12,547 nt of DNA from Cerioporus squamosus. Lineage: Eukaryota; Basidiomycota; Agaricomycetes; Polyporales; Polyporaceae. A program made the translations under genes and the position numbers. The notes under the pieces are model-generated. The model saw nothing but the letters and a program-made list of their open reading frames with translations, was not told the origin of the DNA and made no database searches. Shown piece by piece: positions 7,558 through 12,547 of this stretch. Location: contig JABYQS010000821.1 of NCBI GenBank assembly GCA_022592435.1, forward strand, positions 1-12,547, in the 5' to 3' direction. Numbering within the stretch: position 1 is the first letter of the stretch; every line of letters begins with the position of its first letter.

Positions 7558-7866
7558 TGACAGGATCTGAGCCGGTGCGAGGGAGACTGTGAATAAACGA
7601 GTGTATTCTACTAGTGCATGAGCCAAGGGGAACAACGACAGACATGGGAAAAGAAGCTCACCTCAGTGTTCCGGGAAGAGAACAATGAGGGGAGCTCTAC
7701 ACGACGGGAGTTCAAGAAGACAGTCTGCGAGCCATCGATAGAGTACGTAAGCTAAAGATCTCTATCGCAGAGTGCATACGGAATGCTAGCGGAAGTTCGA
7801 GAGGCAAGGGCGCTTTGACTAACAAAAGAGGAAGACGAGACGCCGTCGAGACGGCCGACTACAACA
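7558..7866 (-). repeat. 5' LTR of the copia element, 309 bp
   Basis: In element orientation it has the same ends as the other LTR (TGTTGTAGTCGG..GATCCTGTCA). It lacks the 70-bp unit found in the 3' LTR and has only one copy of the 21-bp string (from about 7587). It should contain the element promoter and, with its partner, the termination signal. I could not identify a convincing TATA box or polyadenylation motif on the minus strand. Confidence 0.95.
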
Positions 7867-7871
7867 GATTG
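7867..7871. repeat. Target-site duplication GATTG, right (copia insertion)
   Basis: Exact copy of 2561-2565, directly after the last base of the right LTR. Confidence 0.93.
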
Positions 7872-7931
7872 AAAGTCATACCTTCGACGGTAGGACTTCT
7901 CGCCAATTTGTTGCAGCCCGATCTTGCTCAT

Positions 7932-8412
7932 CAGAAGTTGCCCAAAATACTGAGCACGCTGAGAGGCGCTGAGCACGCTGGGCGCACTGACTGCGCAGCC
8001 TCCAACTTGCCCAGGCTCCCGGTGATGAACGAACTCTCCGTAGGACTTGAAACTTTGCACGCAACCTGTTTGGGATGCTGTCTATAAGCTGTAAAAATCG
8101 TTAGCCTAGAGCTGCTGATCTGACCAATGTATAGTACCTGCAAGACTACAACCATTCTGCGATGATTTCGCTTTTGGCAGGCTCCTTGCAGCTGTTGAAT
8201 TCAGATTCAGTCCACCATATGTTCACAAGTCATAGCAGTAAGGGTAATGTACCCATTATGTGACTTGAAGAAGCCTCCAGATGGAAGGATCGAGGATGAG
8301 GGATGTGGAAGTTAGGTTCTCGTGTTCTGGCGCTTATTTGCGCTGACCTGCTGGAGTGCTGAATGTGCTGGGGGCACTGCCTCAGTGCGCTCAGTAATTC
8401 TGGGAAGTTCTG
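7932..8412. mobile_element. Third small TIR element, about 481 bp, decayed
   Basis: The first 32 bases (CAGAAGTTGCCC..) and the reverse complement of the last 32 (CAGAACTTCCCA..) match at 25 of 32 positions without gaps, including the shared core ACTGAGC. Just inside the left end the 12-mer CTGAGCACGCTG occurs at 7950-7961 and 7969-7980; related CAGTGCGCTCAG strings are at the right end. Flanks TTGCTCAT and ATGCTTTA share only TGCT, so any target duplication has decayed or my boundaries are off. No coding is visible. By TIR style it resembles the other two elements but shares no sequence with them. Confidence 0.55.
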
Positions 8413-8990
8413 ATGCTTTACACTCAATAATTTGTTCTGACGAGACAGTGAACCGAGGCTGTTCGACCCCTTCCAACAAGCTGAATGTTACAAATACTCG
8501 GGCCGACGAAGTGAATCGAGCCCTCGTGTCACGGGAACTACAAACACTTCTTCGTCAACGCATGCGCATTATCTCGCCTAAGTCTAGACAGCTCGTCATC
8601 CCAGTATTTTGAGTCACTCGTCCCTTGCACACTGCGGGTTTCCTGTAATGCCGTACTGCAAAATCAACTGCCCCAAACTCGCCATGATCACTCTCGTGGA
8701 TCGGACCTTGTGGCCAGTGCATGCTGTAAGCTCTGCAGAGACATTTGCTTACCAGCCGCCCGATGCAACAACCTGCGGTGTTTGGTCTTGGGGCCCTCCT
8801 CCAGATCTGGTGAACACGCACGACTTCGCCCGGCCACCCCACCACCGCCCTCTCCCTGTCCGAAAACACTAGTTGGCTCGATGTGTCTGTGCACTAGAGA
8901 TTGGCGGTGTGGCGCTCGCTTTTCCAAGTCAGGAGCGCATGTGGTTGAGCATTCGTCTCCTCGGAGTCGCTGCTGTGTTGCATCCGGGTC
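8413..8990. other. No supportable gene
   Basis: Short frames on both strands overlap one another and show no motif. The plus frame 8322-8612 crosses the right end of the TIR element, so it is unlikely to be an intact gene. Part of the minus frame 8688-9113 covers this stretch and may be the tail of the degenerate coding repeat described at 8995-9147. Confidence 0.4.
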
Positions 8991-8994
8991 AGGC

Positions 8995-9059
8995 GTGACA
9001 GAGCTATCGGAGCCAAACTTGGCATGCGTAGCACGCCCCCGGCGCACGCGCTCTCCTCG
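8995..9059 (-). repeat. Tandem duplication, copy A (91-bp period)
   Basis: It contains GACAGAGCTATCGGAGCC, then CATGCGTAGC and GCGCACGCGCTCTCCTCG, all repeated in order at 9086-9147 with a 3-bp length difference. On the minus strand both copies read GERVRRGRATH..GSDSSV, a basic block followed by a Ser/Asp block, suggesting duplication of protein-coding sequence. The copy-to-copy distance is not a multiple of three, so the two copies lie in different minus-strand frames. Confidence 0.75.
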
Positions 9060-9085
9060 CTCTTCTTCCGCGTCGGGTTCCGGGC

Positions 9086-9147
9086 ATGACAGAGCTATCG
9101 GAGCCCGAGTCATGCGTAGCCCGTCCCCTGCGCACGCGCTCTCCTCG
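9086..9147 (-). repeat. Tandem duplication, copy B
   Basis: Second unit of the pair starting at 8995. On the minus strand it belongs to an open frame (9004-9372) that reads GERVRRGRATHDSGSDSSV. The matching block of copy A is in the neighbouring frame (8688-9113), reading GERVRRGRATHAKFGSDSSV. If this was once a gene, a one-base change between the copies has broken it. Confidence 0.75.
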
Positions 9148-9417
9148 GCCAGGATAGGACGGGATGCAGACGGCCTCGTCCTCGCTCTCCGGCATCACAA
9201 AACCTTCCTGAAGAGCCCGCTCTTCTTGCGCGTTGGTGTTAGAGCTGTCCGAAGTATGTTTTGGCGTGACATGACTGGGGAGTGCTCTCCCATGGGCCAT
9301 GGCCAGCATAACTGAGGGATTGGTCTGAACCAAAGACCGGATGGGTGCGGAGACCGCGCTGGCAACCATCATGCTGGGTTAGCATGGTCGCGAGTGACGG
9401 GGGAAGTGAATATACCA

Positions 9418-9786
9418 TCAAATCGGCTGTGAGCTTGAAGGGAGTTCGCGATCGTCCGGATGAGTCCACGACCCAGCATAATAGTATCTATCATGCTGGG
9501 GAGGCGGCATTGTTTCAGAAGCAGGATTAGCTCGTATCATGCCCATATCAAGCTGAGATACTGAGATACTGCACAAATTGCACTCCTCCGAGAGCCTCCG
9601 ACGTACACCCGTCTCATGATGGAGGCGAATCAGTACTATGCACTGATGACGTGCGACGAAATCCGGAACTATAGCCAGAGGCGGGACCTGCCATGTGTGG
9701 AAGGAGGCCATGGTTCGTGCTGAGCGCTGAGCGATGATATCATCCAGCGACGAAAAGCTCCGACTTTCCCGGAAGTGCGTGGCCAT
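9418..9786 (-). CDS. Hypothetical ORF, 122 residues
   Basis: An uninterrupted minus-strand frame from the ATG at 9786 (MATHFRESRSFSS..) to TGA at 9418. No motif, signal peptide or membrane segment is visible. The sequence is mixed-composition and not low complexity, which is compatible with coding, but a frame of this length can occur by chance in DNA of this base composition. The small hairpin at 9472-9500 lies within its 3' part. It could also be one exon of a larger gene; no strong flanking splice sites were found. Confidence 0.25.
   Translation of the reverse strand: MATHFRESRSFSSLDDIIAQRSARTMASFHTWQVPPLAIVPDFVARHQCIVLIRLHHETGVRRRLSEECNLCSISVSQLDMGMIRANPASETMPPPQHDRYYYAGSWTHPDDRELPSSSQPI
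9472..9500. repeat. Small inverted repeat CCCAGCAT/ATGCTGGG
   Basis: CCCAGCAT at 9472-9479 pairs exactly with ATGCTGGG at 9493-9500 across a 13-base loop. A related hairpin, CATGCT-gggtt-AGCATG, lies about 105 bp upstream (about 9369-9385), and CCAGCATAAC occurs near 9302. The motif is reused over 200 bp; function unknown. Confidence 0.5.
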
Positions 9787-10008
9787 TGCCTCCAATCACA
9801 CGTGTTCCGGTCCTGATATAGACTAATTGATCTTCAGAATTCCGATCCATGGTCCGGTCCGCAACTACTTAAGTAGTACTTACTGTGATCATGACCTCAG
9901 ACGTGCTCGTAGCAACGTAGTACATGTGACTTATCGGATCCTACGAATTTATGACCAACCAAGCTTGAGACCTCAGTAAATCTTCTCAGCGTATGCGTAC
10001 GCACTAGC

Positions 10009-10661
10009 ATGTCGCAACTCGAAATCAGGCAAGAAGAGTAACATGGCCTCTCTGACGTGTTATTGAAACTTACCCGTGCCTTTCTCATCAGCGAGCAGAT
10101 ACAAGGAAATGGTTATGGCCTGGAACGGCGTCCGGAGGTAGAAAGCTGGTTGACGGCGAAGCGAGGCTTCCGTGAGGCCGCAATGCGTATCATGTGTATC
10201 GATAGAGGGATTGCGGCAAGCATGCATCTCGCTGGTCGGCCCTATAGCGAGTGTAACTGATTGTCATCCAGCCGGGCCCAGGGATCGACCAGAGTACGCT
10301 GACTCGGCAGCACTCTGAGGCAGCTCTCAAGTTTCATATGGCTACAATCCACCTTCTTGAGGTCGATCCTTCTACTGTGAGTGCAGCAGCCTACCAATCC
10401 GTTTCACCTCCCGTCTAGGGCTGCAACGTACTAACATAGCCACCCTTACAGTTCATCGAACCTCCGGTGGAGGAGGACCCGGGAACGGCGGGAATGACAC
10501 CCGATGTGGCCTTGGCACGTATGTCAGCTCTTAAGCTGAACGAGCAGCGTTTGACACTGGAACTCGAGGCCATTTCCATCATGCTCCTCTGCATACAGGC
10601 GGAAATCGCGAGGTTGGATCGGATCTCTGGTACTAATGCCAATGTTGAAGGAGTGGTCTAA
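10009..10661 (+). CDS. Four-exon gene for an unrecognised 150-residue helical protein
   Basis: Exons 10009-10037, 10092-10252, 10324-10376 and 10452-10661 join in one frame (453 nt, TAA stop). Start: ATG at 10009 with A at -3. Introns of 54, 71 and 75 nt begin GTAACA, GTAACT and GTGAGT, end in AG, and carry branch-point motifs CTTAC, CTGAC and TACTAAC 17-21 nt before the acceptor. The protein starts MSQLEIRQEDEQ. Residues about 99-139 form a probable amphipathic helix or coiled coil (ALARMSALKLNEQRL, IQAEIARLDRI), preceded by an acidic/Pro linker (EPPVEEDPGTAG). I see no signal peptide or clear membrane segment and do not recognise the family. Small coiled-coil subunits of protein complexes look like this, but that is a guess. 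Exons 3-4 are firmer than 1-2; exon 2 could be shortened by other donors. Confidence 0.6.
10377..10451 (+). other. Spliceosomal intron with perfect TACTAAC branch point
   Basis: Donor GTGAGT at 10377, branch sequence TACTAAC at 10429-10435, acceptor TTACAG ending at 10451. The intron is in phase 0 and joins ..VDPST to FIEPP... It is the strongest splice evidence in the window and anchors the gene model at 10009-10661. Confidence 0.7.
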
Positions 10662-10808
10662 CAGACTCATATTTGCTTGTACGAACATGAATGTTAGGGT
10701 CTTCCGAGCGACGACCGTTTGAAAAGGGTATCTGTGCACGCGTCGGGGCGCCGGGTATGTCAAACACATTGATGCAATACTGGGACGATTATCGGTATAC
10801 GCACGTGC

Positions 10809-11102
10809 ATGGCAAGCACTGTATCGAATTTAGACCTGCACGAAGTCCTCCACGAGTCTCAGTGTCGAATCGCCCAGAGAAGATACTCTGGGAGCGATTT
10901 ATCAGCTTATCACAAGCGCGATGATTGGATGAGCGAGCACTTGCCGGTACTTAAACTCCGTGGTGTCAAGCGTGCAGCGGTTTCAGAATGCCGGCGACGT
11001 TCCCGTGATAGTTCGGCTGCCATAACGCGCGCTGTGTTGATGCCGATCGTCCTCGAACCTGAAGGTCAATGTATGCTCACTCCCTTAGTTACACTCAAGT
11101 GA
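10809..11102 (+). CDS. Hypothetical ORF, 97 residues
   Basis: Uninterrupted plus-strand frame from ATG 10809 to TGA 11102, starting MASTVSNLDLHEVLHESQ and containing an Arg/Ser-rich middle (ECRRRSRDSSAA). It lies 147 bp after the stop of the four-exon gene, on the same strand. No domain is recognised. A donor-like GTGAGC overlaps the stop codon (11099-11104), so the frame may be an exon continuing downstream rather than a complete gene, but no downstream acceptor and branch point could be chosen. Start context is weak (T at -3, G at +4). Confidence 0.3.
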   Translation: MASTVSNLDLHEVLHESQCRIAQRRYSGSDLSAYHKRDDWMSEHLPVLKLRGVKRAAVSECRRRSRDSSAAITRAVLMPIVLEPEGQCMLTPLVTLK

Positions 11103-11676
11103 GCAGGTCGCGGGAACGTCAATGGCGCAGCCCGCCGCACTGCGCTTCTGGAGGAATGAGGCTGGTTGAACGTACCGCCATACGGCATTGAGCGGGGCGG
11201 CCGAAGTCGCTTCGCAAGTGGTGTTCATGCGTTTATCCAAGGTCAGAAAGACCCTTGCGTGACGGCTGAGATGGGTGCACCTTGCCCCGAGATGGCAGGG
11301 GACTTGCTGCACGATGTCCCGAGGAGATTGTGTCGTATCTTCTCTCGAGGCCGAGATTCGGTCCAGGAATTTCTGACATCGATGGCCTTGTTACGACAGA
11401 TGCCTCTCTTGTGAACAAGTCGCACGGCGAGCGAAGGACGAGGGGGATAGCAATGCGACTGTCATTGTAAGATGGGTCGGCCCGAGTGGTGAGGCACCGG
11501 ACGAGACTCACCATACGTTTCAACCTGTGCATACAGCAAGACCACTGCTTCTAATTCTAGACCGTCCGAGAAGAGCACACGACATCTTGCAAGTTGTCGT
11601 ACGGAGCACAAGTAACGCATTGCAATTGTGGGCGCAATGCGGAGGTAGCGCTGTACAAAACACCTGTTTGGGAAAA
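11103..11676. other. No gene assigned; overlapping short frames
   Basis: Plus frames 11166-11414 and 11282-11470 and minus frame 11233-11532 overlap. All look equally protein-like, so none can be preferred from sequence alone. No convincing splice pair or motif was found. Confidence 0.35.
11673..11676 (-). terminator. TTTT pol III terminator next to the tRNA-like sequence
   Basis: On the minus strand, TTTT begins directly after the discriminator-position G of the tRNA-like sequence. This is the expected place for RNA polymerase III termination and supports reading that sequence as a transcription unit in origin. Confidence 0.45.
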
Positions 11677-11766
11677 CGCTGCGGCCGCGGATCGAACACC
11701 AGGCTTCACGAAGGCAGCCAAAATATTTTCAACGCAGTTGCACCATAACAGCTGAGCCACAACAGC
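11677..11766 (-). tRNA. tRNA-Ser(UGA)-like gene or pseudogene (or tRNA-derived SINE head)
   Basis: On the minus strand, 90 bases follow the type II tRNA plan. Acceptor strands GCTGTTG and CCGCAGC pair at 6 of 7 positions (one wobble). A box TGGCTCAGCTGTTATGG; anticodon position TGA (11729-11731) preceded by T and followed by AA; long variable arm GGCT..AGCC; B box with T loop TTCGATC; G at the discriminator position, as in serine tRNAs. TTTT (11676-11673), a pol III terminator, follows directly. The anticodon stem is badly mismatched (ACTGC against ATATT) and the D and T stems each have mismatches. A functional tRNA is therefore doubtful; a pseudogene or the head of a short interspersed element fits better. 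Confidence 0.45.
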
Positions 11767-12167
11767 TTAACGAAGCCTTACTTTGTCCATATAGTATAGG
11801 TGCTTGCCGCGCCGCCCTCAGGCAAACCTTTTTCTGTGGCCTTGATGCACCTAAGTATGCCTTAAGCTAAAGCGAAGCCGTCGCATAGAAGGTCGCTGTC
11901 AAGCGGGGCGAGTGACCAGTCTATACCACTCACCAGACGTTAGACATGATTTTGTCTCGTCTCTGTCCCGTTTTCCTTCCCGTTTAGGACGTGGCAGAAC
12001 CTGTCTATAACGTCTGGCTGGCGAGACTAGCCTTGAGCTGAAATCGTCTCGGAGCACCTCAGGCGGCTCGCGACCGACAAGTGCGGTCAGGTGTCGCAGG
12101 CAACGGTAGACGGTATGATAAAGTACTTACAGAATGGAAAGATAAGAGAGGCAAAGGGCAGAGACCC
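11767..12167. other. No supportable gene; possible 3' region of the minus-strand gene
   Basis: No open frame of note. A consensus donor GTAAGTA lies on the minus strand at 12130, downstream of the exons annotated at 12168-12497. Either the gene continues with further exons here or it has a spliced 3' untranslated region. I could not choose an acceptor. Confidence 0.35.
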
Positions 12168-12497
12168 CTACCAGCAGGCATCGGCGGCGGCTGTTCAGGA
12201 GCGTTAGACTCAACAAGTTGCAAGTATGCGTCGACACACACCGATGGCAAGTGAGTCAGAGGCGAAAGAGTTGCGTGCCTCCAGTTCTTCCCGGCGCTGT
12301 CGATCCCAATTTGCGAACAGCTCCGGTTCTCTGTGAACAAGCCGTCAGCAGAGCCCAAAACGCGTTAGTCTGATTACTTACCGCGCCTCCTCAGCTGCAA
12401 CGCCGCGAGCTTGCCTCGCCCGGAACTCTTTGACTTCGGCTTCGATGCTTGTCACAAACGTAGTGGAATCTGGCATGGAGAACGTGCGTTCCTCGAT
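12168..12497 (-). CDS. Partial spliced gene entering from the right edge, product unrecognised
   Basis: Three minus-strand exons fit together: 12497-12382, 12330-12242 and 12190-12168 (TAG at 12168-12170). The two introns between them are both 51 nt. The first has donor GTAAGT, ACTAAC and CTGAC branch candidates, and acceptor CACAG; the second has donor GTGTGT, branch TCTAAC, and acceptor AACAG. In exon 1 only this frame is free of stops. It reads EERTFSMPDSTTFVTSIEAE and is followed by a charged, probably helical stretch (EFRARQARG; NWDRQRREELEARNSFAS). An acceptor (TTCGTAG) at 12498 suggests further exons beyond the window, although an ATG at 12476 could be a start. The 3' end is uncertain: GTAGGG at 12171 could be another donor that removes the stop. 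I do not recognise the family. Confidence 0.5.
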
Positions 12498-12547
12498 CTA
12501 CGAACTCATGTCAGCGTCGCTACATCCGATCAGCGGGCGACTCGGAA

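Larger units (their letters stand above)
2566..7866 (-). mobile_element. Complete Ty1/copia LTR retrotransposon, minus strand, 5301 bp
   Basis: Read on the minus strand, the order is 5' LTR (7866-7558), primer-binding site, gag, protease, integrase, reverse transcriptase, RNase H, polypurine tract, 3' LTR (2944-2566). Integrase lies before RT, which defines the copia (Pseudoviridae-type) order. LTR ends are TG..CA and perfect GATTG duplications flank the element. The copy is structurally whole but defective by two lesions in its own genes: a TGA stop at 5925-5927 and loss of the catalytic Glu in integrase (codon 5439-5441). It inserted into the roughly 90-bp gap between two small TIR elements. 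Relatives elsewhere in the genome may be active; this cannot be seen here. Confidence 0.96.
8688..9372 (-). pseudogene. Possible remnant of a disordered, Ser/Asp/Arg-rich protein gene
   Basis: Two overlapping minus-strand frames (9004-9372 and 8688-9113) together encode a low-complexity charged sequence with the repeated block GERVRRGRATH..GSDSSV. The upstream frame adds SDSSNTNAQEERALQEGF and PESEDEAV, which have the same acidic/serine flavour. Conservation of the protein block in two frames suggests that the duplication or a later indel shifted the frame. No domain is recognisable and splice sites could not be placed with confidence. The alternative is a non-coding CG-rich tandem repeat whose frames are open by chance. 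Confidence 0.3.

Noticed and set aside
8322..8612. Plus-strand ORF of 96 codons
   Set aside because: It straddles the right end of the third TIR element and shows no recognisable domain or splice support.
10138..10271. Alternative intron (GTAGAA donor, CCAG acceptor) in the four-exon gene
   Set aside because: It keeps the frame, but the donor is weak. The 10253-10323 intron has a better branch-point distance and a length like its neighbours.
11282..11470. F-box-like string CPEEIVSYLL in a 62-codon plus frame
   Set aside because: It is too short, no further F-box positions are recognisable, and an overlapping frame (11166-11414) is equally plausible.

Overview
The window looks like a fungal, probably basidiomycete, nuclear chromosome segment. 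The evidence is short introns (51-75 nt) with GT..AG ends and CTNAC-type branch points, a complete Ty1/copia LTR retrotransposon, and several small terminal-inverted-repeat (TIR) elements. There are no bacterial-style operons or ribosome-binding sites. The class is inferred from intron style, GC-rich base composition and CpG-type decay of the retrotransposon, not from a recognised marker gene.

Left part (1-2560): bases 1-1169 hold no gene I can support, only a diverged direct repeat of about 50 bp (428-475 and 856-903). At 1170-1776 lies a 607-bp hAT-like non-autonomous element with perfect 17-bp TIRs, a 7/8 match for an 8-bp target duplication, and repeated subterminal octamers. At about 1949-2543 lies a second TIR element with 16 copies of the heptamer GATTCTG/CAGAATC confined to its two ends.

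Middle (2561-7871): a structurally complete copia retrotransposon on the minus strand. It has GATTG target duplications, LTRs of 379 and 309 bp, a primer-binding site matching the anticodon arm of initiator tRNA-Met, a polypurine tract, and gag-protease-integrase-RT-RNase H. It is damaged at two decisive places. A TGA stop splits gag-pol inside the GAG-pre-integrase/zinc-finger region, and the third residue of the integrase DD35E triad is Lys. Both changes, and 8 of 9 substitutions between the LTRs, are CpG-to-TpG/CpA transitions, as expected from 5-methylcytosine deamination in silenced DNA.

Right part (7872-12547): a third small TIR element (7932-8412) sits beside the copia insertion, so the left half plus this part form a nested transposon island. 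Beyond it are a 91-bp-period tandem duplication with a minus-strand coding look but a frame shift (8995-9147), two weak single-exon ORFs, a good four-exon gene model for a 150-residue unrecognised helical protein (10009-10661, plus strand), a tRNA-Ser(UGA)-like sequence with pol III boxes and a TTTT terminator (11677-11766, minus), and the spliced 3' part of an unrecognised gene running in from the right edge (minus strand, about 12168-12497).

I see no operon, defence system or CRISPR. The most informative content is the CpG-specific inactivation of a young copia element and the group of three unrelated TIR elements with repeat-rich ends around it.
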